Assembly (NCBI RefSeq): GCF_031326205.1
Contig: NZ_CP133721.1
Coordinates: 1,116,001-1,180,000, forward strand
Length of the DNA stretch: 64,000 bases
Reading direction: 5' to 3'
Source: Flavobacterium sp. 20NA77.7
GTDB taxonomy: Bacteria; Bacteroidota; Bacteroidia; Flavobacteriales; Flavobacteriaceae
The stretch's first letter is position 1. Every line of letters begins with the position of its first letter. The notes beneath the pieces were generated by a model. It was not told the DNA's origin and ran no database searches. It saw nothing but the letters and a program-made list of their open reading frames with translations. The position numbers and the translations under genes are program-made. Below, one piece after another: positions 8,357 through 16,885 of this stretch.

Positions 8357-9115
8357 ATGAAAATCGTTATATCGCCTGCAAAATCTTTAAATTTTGAAAA
8401 GAATGTACCTACAACTGCATATTCTGAAGCGAGTTTTTTGAAAGAAGCAACTACAATACAAAAAGTAGTAAAGAAACAATCTCCAAAAAAATTAATGGCG
8501 TTAATGAATATTTCTGAAAAATTAGCTGAATTAAATTGGGAACGAAATCAAAATTGGGCCCTACCTTTCACACCAGAAAATGCACGACAAGCTGTATTTG
8601 CATTTGATGGAGATGTATATACTGGGCTAGATGCTTACACCCTTTCTGAAGATAAATTTCCAATACTTCAAGATAAAGTTAGAATTCTTTCAGGCCTATA
8701 TGGCTTATTAAAACCTTTAGATTTAATTCAAGCCTATCGCTTGGAAATGGGAACTTCTTTAGCTATTGGCTCCAAAAAAAATCTATATGAATTTTGGAAA
8801 AAAACAATAACTAAAACGTTAAATGAAGAATTAAAACCTAACGAACTGTTTATAAACTTAGCAAGTAATGAATATTTTAGTGCAATTGATTCAAAAACAC
8901 TAAAGGCAACTATAATCACACCAGAATTTAAAGATTATAAAGATGGTAAACTAAAAATGATTAGTTTTTTTGCAAAAAAAGCACGTGGTTTAATGGTTAG
9001 ATACATTATAGATACAAATGTAGATACAATTGAAGATTTAAAAGGTTTCAACTATGAGGGTTATGCATTTGATGCTAATTTATCTGCAGAAAATAAACTG
9101 GTTTTTACAAGATAA
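8357..9115 (+). CDS. yaaA: YaaA family peroxide-stress protein
   Basis: This 252-aa protein (family about 255) begins MKIVISPAKSLNFE, the hallmark of the YaaA/UPF0246 family. Internal family segments are FDGDVYTGLDA, ILSGLYGLLKPLDLIQAYRLEMG, FINLASNEYF and the C-terminal ARGLMVRYIID...FNYEGYAF. In E. coli YaaA lowers intracellular iron during hydrogen peroxide stress and can bind DNA. The gene stands alone, 41 bp before a small exported protein on the same strand. Confidence 0.95.
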   Translation: MKIVISPAKSLNFEKNVPTTAYSEASFLKEATTIQKVVKKQSPKKLMALMNISEKLAELNWERNQNWALPFTPENARQAVFAFDGDVYTGLDAYTLSEDKFPILQDKVRILSGLYGLLKPLDLIQAYRLEMGTSLAIGSKKNLYEFWKKTITKTLNEELKPNELFINLASNEYFSAIDSKTLKATIITPEFKDYKDGKLKMISFFAKKARGLMVRYIIDTNVDTIEDLKGFNYEGYAFDANLSAENKLVFTR

Positions 9116-9156
9116 TTTTCTACATTTACAAAAATTAACATTAAAATCAAGCAATT

Positions 9157-9501
9157 ATGAAAAAATTACTATTTATACTTGGCATAGTTTTACTTTCTTC
9201 GTTTATTTCTTATAATAAAAAATCATTTGAAGTTAAAATTGAAATTGTTAGAAACAAAGTTCAACTTACTCCATCAAGTGGTTTTAATTTTTCGTTAATG
9301 GCATTTACAAAAAAATCTGTTTATTTAAACGAAAGTGGAATGATTGATTTAAAAAATAGTGAAGAAGTAAAAAATTCGGATTTCATTTTTAAATTAACTA
9401 AAAAAAAGAATACCATTTTATTAGAAGGGATAAAAAATACAAATTGGAAAGATATAGCTTTTAAAAAAGATGCCATTATTAATGAAAGTGGAATAAAATA
9501 A
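9157..9501 (+). CDS. Small exported protein of unknown function
   Basis: This 114-aa protein has an N-terminal hydrophobic segment (LLFILGIVLLSSFISY) preceded by two lysines, a plausible signal peptide or anchor. The rest is lysine-rich with beta-strand-like blocks and no motif I recognise. Codon use is like its neighbours. It follows yaaA by 41 bp and may be read through from it. It ends two bases from the convergent glutaminase gene, so there is no room for a terminator between them. Confidence 0.6.
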   Translation: MKKLLFILGIVLLSSFISYNKKSFEVKIEIVRNKVQLTPSSGFNFSLMAFTKKSVYLNESGMIDLKNSEEVKNSDFIFKLTKKKNTILLEGIKNTNWKDIAFKKDAIINESGIK

Positions 9502-9503
9502 TC

Positions 9504-10073
9504 TTAATTATTTAACCAGTTTTCAATCATTTTTTTTCCATGCGTTGTCATGATACTTTCGGGATGAAACTGCACGCCTCTAACATTTAATTCTCTATGT
9601 TTCAAAGACATTATAGCCCCCTGACTATCTATCGAAGTAATTGCTAAAACTTCAGGAAGACTTGTTTTATCTACTACCCAAGAATGGTAACGTCCCACAA
9701 TAAATTGACGTGGAATACCTTCAAATATATAATCTTCATTACATTGTTCAATTTCAGAAGCTACACCATGAAAAACGTGCTGTAAGTTAAGCAAGGTTCC
9801 ACCAAAAACTTCAGCAATAGCTTGTAAGCCCAAACAGACACCAAATATATCTTTTGAAGAAGAATAAGTTGTAATTACTTGCTTTAACAAACCTGCATCA
9901 CTTGGCAAACCAGGACCTGGAGATAACATTATTTTAGTAAATTTTTCTAATTCTTCTATTTCAAATGCATCATTTCTAAACACGGTAACTTCTGCCCCTA
10001 AATCTTCTAAATAATGTACTAAATTATAGGTAAAACTATCATAATTATCAATCAGCGCTACTTTCATTTCCAT
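9504..10073 (-). CDS. pabA: Glutamine amidotransferase component II of aminodeoxychorismate/anthranilate synthase
   Basis: This is a class I glutaminase of 189 aa. The oxyanion strand is MLSPGPGLPSDAG, the nucleophile Cys is in VCLGLQAIAEVFGG, and the catalytic His-Glu pair is in VQFHPESIMTTHG. The DNYDSFTYNLVHYLEDLG start is typical. It supplies ammonia to PabB or TrpE; with no trp genes nearby, PabA (folate) or a shared subunit is as likely as TrpG. The class-IV aminotransferase at 40.7 kb could be the matching PabC. Start may be ATG 10073 or ATG 10067; no feature decides between them. Confidence 0.9.
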   Translation of the reverse strand: MEMKVALIDNYDSFTYNLVHYLEDLGAEVTVFRNDAFEIEELEKFTKIMLSPGPGLPSDAGLLKQVITTYSSSKDIFGVCLGLQAIAEVFGGTLLNLQHVFHGVASEIEQCNEDYIFEGIPRQFIVGRYHSWVVDKTSLPEVLAITSIDSQGAIMSLKHRELNVRGVQFHPESIMTTHGKKMIENWLNN

Positions 10074-10149
10074 TTTTTTTCAAACTTACATATTTTTTTT
10101 AAACCATATAATAATTAACTAATAATCTCCATAATCGTTTTGATTTTTA

Positions 10150-10157
10150 TAATTTTG
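10150..10157 (+). promoter_or_regulatory. Promoter -7 element TAATTTTG
   Basis: This is a perfect match to the Bacteroidota TAnnTTTG -7 element, ending 18 bp before the ATG of the Smr gene. No TTG is at the expected -33 distance. Confidence 0.4.
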
Positions 10158-10175
10158 GTGTCAAACTAAAATAGT

Positions 10176-10727
10176 ATGCAAAAATTAGTTAACATTGGAG
10201 ATAACGTATTGGTATTAGACGATTCACTTGAAGGAAAAGTAGTTGGCTTTAATGCTGCGTATGTACAAATTGAAACGCTTGATGGTTTTGTATTAGAATA
10301 TTTACCTAACGAGCTTGTCACGATTACTAAGAATGCTCCTGAACTAAATTTTAATAGAAGTATTGATTTGGTTTTAGCGGAAAAAGAACCTGCAAAAAAG
10401 AAAGGAGCGCCCTTAGTTCGCTATTCTAAAAAAGAGCAGCCTATTTTTGAAGTCGATTTACATTTAGAAAAAATTATTGCAAAAGCATCTAAAAATTTAA
10501 CTAATTTTGATAAACTTACCATCCAATTGGATGAAGCAAAACGTGCTTTAGATTTTGCTATTTCAAAGCGTTATTCTAAGGTGGTTTTGATACATGGTAT
10601 TGGTGAAGGTGTATTAAAATCAGAACTAGAATATTTGGTTAAACGGTATGAAAACATCAGCATACAGGAAGCTAATTACAGTAAATACGGACTGGGAGCA
10701 ATGGAATTATATATTAAACAGAATTGA
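10176..10727 (+). CDS. DUF2027/Smr domain protein
   Basis: This 183-aa protein has an N-terminal small beta domain (VNIGDNVLVLDDSLEGKVVGF, residues about 3-45) and a C-terminal Smr domain (about 100-182). The Smr motif DLHLEKI appears where DxH is expected, and VVLIHGIGEGVLKSEL matches the HGxGxG loop. Smr domains of MutS2 type nick or bind branched nucleic acid. This short Bacteroidota version combines the Smr domain with a DUF2027-like head, and its role is not established. It lies 18 bp before the cysteine desulfurase start and is probably co-transcribed. Confidence 0.82.
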   Translation: MQKLVNIGDNVLVLDDSLEGKVVGFNAAYVQIETLDGFVLEYLPNELVTITKNAPELNFNRSIDLVLAEKEPAKKKGAPLVRYSKKEQPIFEVDLHLEKIIAKASKNLTNFDKLTIQLDEAKRALDFAISKRYSKVVLIHGIGEGVLKSELEYLVKRYENISIQEANYSKYGLGAMELYIKQN

Positions 10728-10745
10728 TAATTATTGTATTACTAC

Positions 10746-11867
10746 ATGGGAAAAATATATTTAGATAACGCAGCTACTACCCCACTACGAAAAGAAGTAA
10801 TTCATACCATGCTAGAAGTGCTAGAGCAAGATTTTGGAAACCCTTCCTCTACACATTCTTTTGGGAGAAGCGCCAAAACGATTATTGAATCGGCTCGAAA
10901 AACTATTGCACACTACTTAAACTGTTCGTCTCAAGAAATCATTTTTACGAGTAACGCTACTGAAGCTACCAATTGGATTTTATCCGAATTGATAAAAAAC
11001 CATAACATTAAACGAATTGTTACCAGCAAATTAGAACATCATGCTACTTTATACACGTGTCAAAAATTAGCAAAAGAATATCAAATAGAACTAGAATATA
11101 TCCCCGTTTTACCTTCAGGTAATTTAGATTTAAATTACTTGGAAAATACATTGGAAAAATCAATCAAAACAGTTGTAAGTTTGATGCATGTTAATAACGA
11201 AATAGGAACCCAACTAGATATTGAAAAGGTCAACCTCCTTTGCAAAAAAAATCAAGTTCTTTTTCATTGTGATACAGTGCAAACAATGGGAAAACTAAAA
11301 ATTGATTTACAACAAACCGCTCTTGATTTTGCAGTAGCAAGTGCACATAAATTTCATGGACCTAAGGGGATTGGCTTTGCATATATAAACAAAAATATTT
11401 CTTTGCAACCTTTATTAGTTGGTGGTGAACAAGAAAAAGGATTACGTGCGGGAACCGAAGCTACACATCAAATTGCGGGGATGGCTAAAGCATTTGAATT
11501 GGCACATATTGAATTAGACGAACATAAAAAATATATTTCTGAAATAAAAAACTACTGTGTAAGCGAATTAGAGCAAAGTTTCGAAGGTATTAGAATAAAT
11601 GGAGAGGATACTTTTTATAACATACTCAATATAAACCTACCTTTTTCTGAAGATAAAACTGCTATGTTATTATTCCATTTAGATTTAAAAGGAATTGCAG
11701 TATCTAGAGGCAGTGCGTGCCAAAGTGGAAGTCCAAAACCATCTCATGTATTAGCTGAGTTCTTGTCACACGAAGAATTAAAAAAACCATCAATACGTAT
11801 ATCTTTTAGTCATTTCAACACAAAAGAAGATATTGATGGTTTTATTAATGCTTTAAAAAGCATATAA
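10746..11867 (+). CDS. Cysteine desulfurase (NifS/IscS family)
   Basis: This PLP enzyme takes sulfur from cysteine for Fe-S clusters or thiolated tRNA. I start it at MGKIYLDNAATTP (ATG 10746), as the family does; an in-frame codon 12 bp upstream would add MYYY. Visible residues are LDNAATTPLR, LEHHATL (PLP-stacking histidine near 98), SLMHVNNEIG, PLP lysine K202 in ASAHKFHGPKG, and active-site C325 in RGSACQSG. No scaffold (iscU/sufU) gene is adjacent, so its partner pathway is open; the short C325 loop resembles NifS/IscS more than SufS. Confidence 0.92.
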   Translation: MGKIYLDNAATTPLRKEVIHTMLEVLEQDFGNPSSTHSFGRSAKTIIESARKTIAHYLNCSSQEIIFTSNATEATNWILSELIKNHNIKRIVTSKLEHHATLYTCQKLAKEYQIELEYIPVLPSGNLDLNYLENTLEKSIKTVVSLMHVNNEIGTQLDIEKVNLLCKKNQVLFHCDTVQTMGKLKIDLQQTALDFAVASAHKFHGPKGIGFAYINKNISLQPLLVGGEQEKGLRAGTEATHQIAGMAKAFELAHIELDEHKKYISEIKNYCVSELEQSFEGIRINGEDTFYNILNINLPFSEDKTAMLLFHLDLKGIAVSRGSACQSGSPKPSHVLAEFLSHEELKKPSIRISFSHFNTKEDIDGFINALKSI

Positions 11868-11868
11868 A

Positions 11869-12714
11869 TTATTTAGACCAAGCAGTAATACTATCTGTAT
11901 TTTGCTTTATATAATCTTGATTGTTAGCTTTTGTAGCTCCTTCCAACGAAATTTTAGCAGAATCTATGGCGCCTTTTTTATCGCCTAATTTAAACTGAAT
12001 TAAAGATTTTAATCTATAATACCAAAAAGGGACTTCTACTTCTTTCGTGGTATTTATAGCTTTATTAACCCACTCTAATGCTTTAACTAAGTCATTATTT
12101 GTTTGGTAATAATATTGTGCACAGGTAAAATAATCATTTGCAGTAGGACCACTTAATACCTGTTCAATAGTTTTTAAAACCACTTTTTGAGTTGGTACTT
12201 CAATTCGTAAAGAAACCATTGTTTTCTCCCAAGACAAATCGAGTGTTGCAGAATCAGTTGTGACATTATTTATTGAAATAGTAAAAGTTTCAATAGATTT
12301 TGAAAGCGATTCAGGCGAAACAGTTACACGTAAAGCTACATTTGCTTCATCCCATACTTCTGGCAATCCCCAATTTGTAGTTTCTTTATAAAAAATAAAA
12401 TCCCACGAATCGGCTCTTGGAGTAGTAAATAATGCATATTTTCCTTTTAACAAAGGCTTATTTGCAATCAGTACATCTTCAGAAAATATAATAGTTGTAT
12501 TTTCATTTGCTCCTGTTCGCCAGTTTTTTCCAAACGGAACTAATTCTCCATACACTAACCTTCCCTTTGCACTTGGGCGAGAATAAGAAACAGAAACAGT
12601 TGTTAATCCTACTACTTGCTCAATTTTTGAAACGGGACTAGCTTGTGGTATTTTAATTTGACCGAAACTAGTAAATGATACCAAGACCATTACTAATACT
12701 ATAATTTTTTTCAT
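11869..12714 (-). CDS. Exported DUF2911 protein with TPR-like C-terminus
   Basis: This 281-aa protein has an N-terminal signal peptide (IIVLVMVLVSFTSFGQ). Residues about 20-165 match DUF2911 as I know it: SYSRPSAKGRLVYGELVPFG, WRTGANENTTI, KGKYALFTTP and WDFIFYKETTNWG. The C-terminal third (YFTCAQYYYQTNNDLVKALEWVNKAI) reads like one or two TPR helices. Biochemical function is unknown; members are predicted periplasmic or secreted in Bacteroidota. It ends one base after the convergent cysteine desulfurase. Confidence 0.85.
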   Translation of the reverse strand: MKKIIVLVMVLVSFTSFGQIKIPQASPVSKIEQVVGLTTVSVSYSRPSAKGRLVYGELVPFGKNWRTGANENTTIIFSEDVLIANKPLLKGKYALFTTPRADSWDFIFYKETTNWGLPEVWDEANVALRVTVSPESLSKSIETFTISINNVTTDSATLDLSWEKTMVSLRIEVPTQKVVLKTIEQVLSGPTANDYFTCAQYYYQTNNDLVKALEWVNKAINTTKEVEVPFWYYRLKSLIQFKLGDKKGAIDSAKISLEGATKANNQDYIKQNTDSITAWSK

Positions 12715-12737
12715 AAAGTTATTGTTGGATTAAAACA

Positions 12738-12745
12738 CAAAATTA
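12738..12745 (-). promoter_or_regulatory. Promoter -7 element for the DUF2911 gene
   Basis: Read on the minus strand this is TAATTTTG, a match to TAnnTTTG, 24 bp upstream of the ATG at 12714. No -33 TTG is at the ideal distance. Confidence 0.4.
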
Positions 12746-12821
12746 GTATTTTAAACAATACAAACATATACGTGAAAAATATTATTGTTTAACTTTTTAT
12801 AATATTTATTAAACATTTTAG

Positions 12822-12829
12822 TATATTTG
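12822..12829 (+). promoter_or_regulatory. Promoter -7 element TATATTTG for the SRPBCC/photolyase pair
   Basis: This is a perfect TAnnTTTG match 54 bp upstream of the ATG at 12884, in the divergent region with the DUF2911 gene. The -33 region is AT-rich without a clear TTG. Confidence 0.5.
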
Positions 12830-12883
12830 TAAACTTAAAGAATCATAAATAAAAGTTATTAATACTAAATTTTCTTACCATAA

Positions 12884-13348
12884 ATGAAGATCTATAGATT
12901 ACAAACCACACAAAAATTACCTATAACAAAAGAGCAAGCTTGGGAATTTCTTTCTAGTCCAAAAAACTTAAAAACCATTACGCCAGACTATATGAGTTTT
13001 GATATTTTATGTGGGGCAGACAGAAAAATGTTTCCAGGACAAATAATACAATACATAGTAACACCTATTTTTGGTATAAAAGCGAAATGGATTACTGAGA
13101 TTACACATGTTGTAGAAGGCGACTATTTTGTAGACGAACAACGTTTTGGACCTTATTCGTTTTGGCATCACAAGCATTTTATTAAAGAAATTGAAGGCGG
13201 AGTGGAAATGGAAGATATTATTGACTACAAAGTACCTTTTGGCCTTTTGGGGCGACTTGTACATCCTTTTCTAGTAAAACCTAAATTAGAAGAGATATTT
13301 ATTTATAGAAGAAGAAAATTATACGAACTTTTTGGAGAATTACATTAA
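12884..13348 (+). CDS. SRPBCC (START-like) ligand-binding protein
   Basis: This 154-aa single-domain protein has the helix-grip pattern of the SRPBCC superfamily: TTQKLPITKEQAWEFLSSP, a central beta-sheet (WITEITHV, YFVDEQRFGPYSFWHH), and a C-terminal long helix (LEEIFIYRRRKLYELF). The ligand is unknown. Its stop codon overlaps the photolyase start by one base (TAATG at 13346-13350), so the two are translationally coupled. In flavobacteria I recall this gene often preceding photolyase, which suggests, without proving, a role in the same light/DNA-damage response or in handling its cofactor. Confidence 0.82.
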   Translation: MKIYRLQTTQKLPITKEQAWEFLSSPKNLKTITPDYMSFDILCGADRKMFPGQIIQYIVTPIFGIKAKWITEITHVVEGDYFVDEQRFGPYSFWHHKHFIKEIEGGVEMEDIIDYKVPFGLLGRLVHPFLVKPKLEEIFIYRRRKLYELFGELH

Positions 13349-14634
13349 TGACAATTTTTTGGTTTAGAAGAGATTTACGATTAGAAGATAACGCAGCGCT
13401 TTTTCATGCACTTAATGAAAATGATGCGGTGCTTCCTATTTTTATTTTTGACACTTCTATTTTAACAAACTTAGATAAAAATGATGCTCGAGTAACTTTT
13501 ATTTGGCAACAACTACATGCGATTCAAGAAGCTTTACAGAAAATAAATAAAAATTTAGCTGTTTTTTATGGCGAACCGATTTCTGTTTTTAAAGAACTTA
13601 TTGCAGCACATTCCATTTCGTCTGTGTATTGCAATCATGATTATGAGCCAGCAGCACGAAAAAGAGATAAATCAATCAATGATTTATTACAATCTAAGGG
13701 AATACTTTTTAAAACATGCAAAGACCAAGTCATTTTTGAGAAATCTGAAATTGTAAAAGACGACGGAAGTCCGTATGTTGTATACACACCTTATTCAAAA
13801 AAATGGAAAGCTAGTTACAGAGAAAAGAACTATTTGCCTTATCCTTCAGAAGATTTAGTACATAAATTATGTAAGCATCAATATCCTTTTTTATCACTTG
13901 AAGCGATTGGATTTGAAGCTACTAAAATAGTATTGCCTCAATTTGATATTTCAACTCAATTGGTAGAAAATTACGAGAAAACTAGAAATTTTCCTGCATT
14001 AAATGGCACATCTTTACTAGGTATTCATTTGCGTTTTGGTACGATTAGCATTCGAAAACTGGCGCACTTTGCTTCTGGATTTGCAAACGAAACTTTTCTA
14101 AACGAATTGATTTGGCGTGAATTTTTTATGCAAATTCTTTGGCATTTCCCACATACAATTACCAAGAGTTTTAAACCAAAATATGATGCTATTGAATGGA
14201 ACAATGACGAAATAGCATTTCAAATGTGGTGCGAAGGAAAAACAGGTTATCCTATTGTTGATGCAGGCATGCGAGAGTTAAACGCTACGGGGCATATGCA
14301 CAATAGAGTACGTATGATAGTAGCTAGCTTTTTGTGTAAACATCTATTAATTGATTGGAAATGGGGCGAGACCTATTTTGCTTCAAAACTATTAGATTAT
14401 GAACAAGCCAGCAATGTGGGTAATTGGCAATGGGCCGCAGGCAGTGGTGTAGATGCCGCGCCTTATTTTAGAATATTTAATCCTGCAGAGCAAATAAAAA
14501 AATTTGATAAAGATTATGCCTACATTAAAAAATGGGTGCCTGAATGGAACACATCCGTTTACCCACAGCCTATTGTAGATCATAAATTAGCAAGAATAAA
14601 ATGCCTAGAAACGTATAAAAAAGCGGTAGGTTAA
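13348..14634 (+). CDS. phr: Deoxyribodipyrimidine photolyase (CPD photolyase/cryptochrome family)
   Basis: This 428-aa protein has the N-terminal antenna-binding photolyase domain (FWFRRDLRLEDNAALFHAL) and the C-terminal FAD domain with LNELIWREFFMQIL, IVDAGMRELNATGHMHNRVRM and WQWAAGSGVDAAPYFRIFNP. The last holds the conserved tryptophan and substrate-pocket residues of class I CPD photolyases. It repairs UV-induced pyrimidine dimers using blue light. It is shorter than E. coli PhrB (472 aa) but complete in motifs. It overlaps the convergent HAD gene by 4 bp. Confidence 0.93.
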   Translation: MTIFWFRRDLRLEDNAALFHALNENDAVLPIFIFDTSILTNLDKNDARVTFIWQQLHAIQEALQKINKNLAVFYGEPISVFKELIAAHSISSVYCNHDYEPAARKRDKSINDLLQSKGILFKTCKDQVIFEKSEIVKDDGSPYVVYTPYSKKWKASYREKNYLPYPSEDLVHKLCKHQYPFLSLEAIGFEATKIVLPQFDISTQLVENYEKTRNFPALNGTSLLGIHLRFGTISIRKLAHFASGFANETFLNELIWREFFMQILWHFPHTITKSFKPKYDAIEWNNDEIAFQMWCEGKTGYPIVDAGMRELNATGHMHNRVRMIVASFLCKHLLIDWKWGETYFASKLLDYEQASNVGNWQWAAGSGVDAAPYFRIFNPAEQIKKFDKDYAYIKKWVPEWNTSVYPQPIVDHKLARIKCLETYKKAVG

Positions 14635-15272
14635 AAATTAATTTTTAAGTCATCAAATTTATCTACAACTAAATCAGCTAATTCATATTGCTGTTTTTTA
14701 GAATTTATACTTCTGTATCCCACACAAAATAAACCAGCCGCTTTTGCAGCTAGTATTCCATTTGTACTGTCTTCTATAACAAGACACTCATCTTTTGTCA
14801 CGCCTGATAATAGTGCAGCTTCTTCAAATATAGCTGGATGAGGTTTAGATTGAGGAAAATCTTCTCCAGAAACGATATGTGTAAAATAGCGATGCAAATT
14901 AAATCTAGTAAATACTCTGTCAATAGTTACTTTAGCGGAAGATGAAGCCAGAATTAATTGTTTTCCCTCATTAAATAACTGTTCAATTAACTTTTCGACT
15001 CCTTCAAGTAAAAACAAATCTTTTTTAGTGTCAAATGCATTATTAAATAAGTTTCGTTTAGTTATAACCAGCTCATCTAAAGGGATTTGAATTTCAAAGT
15101 GATTGATTAATTTTTGATATACGTTTTTGGTTGAATTTCCTGTAAATGTAGCGTACATTTCATCCGAAACTTGAATTCCTAATTGTTTAAAATGTTGCTG
15201 ATAAGCATAATAATGAACAGGTTCAGTATCTACTATTACGCCATCCATATCAAAAATTACGGTTTGAATCAT
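14631..15272 (-). CDS. HAD superfamily phosphatase, beta-phosphoglucomutase-like
   Basis: This 213-aa C1-capped HAD hydrolase carries motif I VIFDMDGVIVDTEPVH (nucleophile and acid/base aspartates), motif II LILASSSAKVT, and motif III/IV KPHPAIFEEAA...CLVIEDSTNGILAAKAAG. This set is common to beta-phosphoglucomutases and to phosphatases acting on sugar phosphates or nucleotides; sequence alone does not resolve them. It is a monocistronic gene converging on phr with a 4-bp overlap. Confidence 0.88.
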   Translation of the reverse strand: MIQTVIFDMDGVIVDTEPVHYYAYQQHFKQLGIQVSDEMYATFTGNSTKNVYQKLINHFEIQIPLDELVITKRNLFNNAFDTKKDLFLLEGVEKLIEQLFNEGKQLILASSSAKVTIDRVFTRFNLHRYFTHIVSGEDFPQSKPHPAIFEEAALLSGVTKDECLVIEDSTNGILAAKAAGLFCVGYRSINSKKQQYELADLVVDKFDDLKINF

Positions 15273-15340
15273 CTCTCTTTATATTTCAAGCAAACTTACA
15301 TAATTTCATATTTTATTCCTATTCATTAAACCTTTTTAAG

Positions 15341-15348
15341 TATCTTTA
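15341..15348 (+). promoter_or_regulatory. Probable promoter -7 element of the sigma-factor operon
   Basis: TATCTTTA differs from TAnnTTTG only in the last base and ends 24 bp before the GTG start at 15373. No clear TTG upstream. Confidence 0.3.
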
Positions 15349-15372
15349 GTCAAATAATTCAAAAAGAAATTT

Positions 15373-15915
15373 GTGGAGCAAGAAAAGCAATTCATAGCAG
15401 ATTTATGTCACCCAAAGACACAACAAGCAGCCTTTAAAAAGTTAGTGCAAGAGTATCAAAAACCTTTGTATTATCATATCAGGGCTATTGTTTTGAATCA
15501 TGATGACACTGATGATGTATTGCAAAACACATTTATAAAAGTATTTGCCAACATTCAGCAATTTAAAGGCGAAAGCAAATTGTATTCTTGGATGTATAGA
15601 ATTGCTACCAATGAGGCCTTGTCTTTTATACAGCAACGAGCTAAAAAACAAGGTATATCGAATGAAGAATTACAATCAAAAGCGATACAGAAATTAGAAA
15701 GTGACGTATATTTTGAAGGTGAAGCTATCCAACTAAAATTACAAAAAGCAATTGCTCTTTTACCTGAAAAACAACAATTAGTATTTAAAATGAAATATTT
15801 TCAAGAAATGAAATATGAATACATGAGTGAAATTCTAGAAACAAGTGTAGGTGCTTTAAAAGCAAGTTACCACCATGCCGTAAAAAAAATTGAAGAATAT
15901 TTAAAACAAGATTAA
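15373..15915 (+). CDS. ECF-type RNA polymerase sigma factor
   Basis: This 180-aa protein has sigma region 2 (LYYHIRAIVLNHDDTDDVLQ then NTFIKVFANIQQFKGES...YSWMYRIATNEALSF) and region 4 (IALLPEKQQLVFKMKYFQEMKYEYMSEIL followed by the helix-turn-helix and SYHHAVKKIEEYL). I use the GTG at 15373 because the ORF covers region 2 fully from there and no ATG precedes the domain. It is followed at 50 bp by a membrane protein likely to be its anti-sigma partner and then by a periplasmic protein, the usual arrangement of cell-envelope stress sensing. Confidence 0.92.
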   Translation: MEQEKQFIADLCHPKTQQAAFKKLVQEYQKPLYYHIRAIVLNHDDTDDVLQNTFIKVFANIQQFKGESKLYSWMYRIATNEALSFIQQRAKKQGISNEELQSKAIQKLESDVYFEGEAIQLKLQKAIALLPEKQQLVFKMKYFQEMKYEYMSEILETSVGALKASYHHAVKKIEEYLKQD

Positions 15916-15965
15916 ACTTTTTTAATAAACTGCTATCTAATTATAAAATCCCCAATAACAAAGAA

Positions 15966-16406
15966 ATGAAACAAAACTCACAACATATAAAGCAAGGATT
16001 CAAAATACCAGACAATTATTTTGAGACTTTTTCAACTAGATTAGAGGCTAAATTAGATACTGATTCTATTCTAGAGTATGCACCTTCCACAGCTGGTTTT
16101 AATGTTCCTGATGCATATTTTACAGATTTTGAAACACGTTTATACAGTAAATTACAGCCGAAAGAAACACCCATTTTTAAATTGTCAGTTAACAAATATT
16201 GGGTTTCAGGCATAGCTGCATTGTTTCTATTATCTATTATGTTACCCATTTTTTATCATACTCAAGAAGTAAAACAAACTAACGAAGCAGCTAAAGAGTA
16301 TTTAGAGATTCATGCCGATGAACTATCAACTTATGAAGTGGGTATTTTATTACAAGATTCAGAAATAGAAGATCTAGAAAACGAATTGATTTACAACAAC
16401 ATATAA
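15966..16406 (+). CDS. Putative anti-sigma membrane protein with duplicated N-terminal motif
   Basis: This 146-aa protein has one membrane segment (YWVSGIAALFLLSIMLPIFY). The cytoplasmic N-terminus repeats the same pattern twice, GFKIPDNYFETFSTRLEAKL (11-30) and GFNVPDAYFTDFETRLYSKL (44-63). The acidic C-terminus (DELSTYEVGILLQDSEIEDLE) would face the periplasm if the N-terminus is inside. It lacks a recognisable zinc-binding anti-sigma motif. Its position right after the sigma factor and before the periplasmic sensor suggests an anti-sigma role; this is inference from context. No homology to a named family is claimed. Confidence 0.65.
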   Translation: MKQNSQHIKQGFKIPDNYFETFSTRLEAKLDTDSILEYAPSTAGFNVPDAYFTDFETRLYSKLQPKETPIFKLSVNKYWVSGIAALFLLSIMLPIFYHTQEVKQTNEAAKEYLEIHADELSTYEVGILLQDSEIEDLENELIYNNI

Positions 16407-16435
16407 ATTATTAATTAAAATTTAAATTTACATAT

Positions 16436-16885
16436 ATGAAAACCAAATTTTTATACTTATTCCTGTTTTTATTTATTGCAAATTGGGGATTTTCTCAAGA
16501 TTTTAAAGAGAAAAAAGAAAAAATTAGAGGCTTGAAAATTGCATTTATCTCTCAAAAATTAAACTTAACTCCTGAAGAAGCTGAAAAATTTTGGCCAGTC
16601 TATAACAAGTACGATACTAAAATAATGGACTTGAAAGAAGGCCAAATGAAATTGCGATTAAAGAAAAAAGAGTTAACAGACGAAGAAGCACTTAAGCAAA
16701 TTGAAGAAGCCGAACAAGCTGAAGCTGAAATCATGGCCTTAAAGAAAAAAATGCGCACAGAATTAATACCAATTATTGGTGCAGATAAAGTAGTCGCTTT
16801 AGAACGTGCCGAACAAGAATTTCATAGAAAATTATTGAATAAATTAAAAGATCGAAAAGGTCCACCTTCACCACCTAGAGATTAA
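16436..16885 (+). CDS. Periplasmic sensor of ECF sigma factor, Spy/CpxP-like
   Basis: This 149-aa protein has a signal peptide (FLYLFLFLFIANWGFSQ) and an all-helical charged body. Its segment KLNLTPEEAEKFWPVYNKYD recalls the LTxxQ-type repeats of Spy/CpxP periplasmic chaperones. Flavobacterial homologues are annotated as sensor of ECF-type sigma factor. The C-terminus is basic and proline-rich (KDRKGPPSPPRD). As the third gene of the sigma operon it could monitor misfolded envelope protein and feed back on the sigma/anti-sigma pair. The sensing role is inferred. Confidence 0.75.
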   Translation: MKTKFLYLFLFLFIANWGFSQDFKEKKEKIRGLKIAFISQKLNLTPEEAEKFWPVYNKYDTKIMDLKEGQMKLRLKKKELTDEEALKQIEEAEQAEAEIMALKKKMRTELIPIIGADKVVALERAEQEFHRKLLNKLKDRKGPPSPPRD

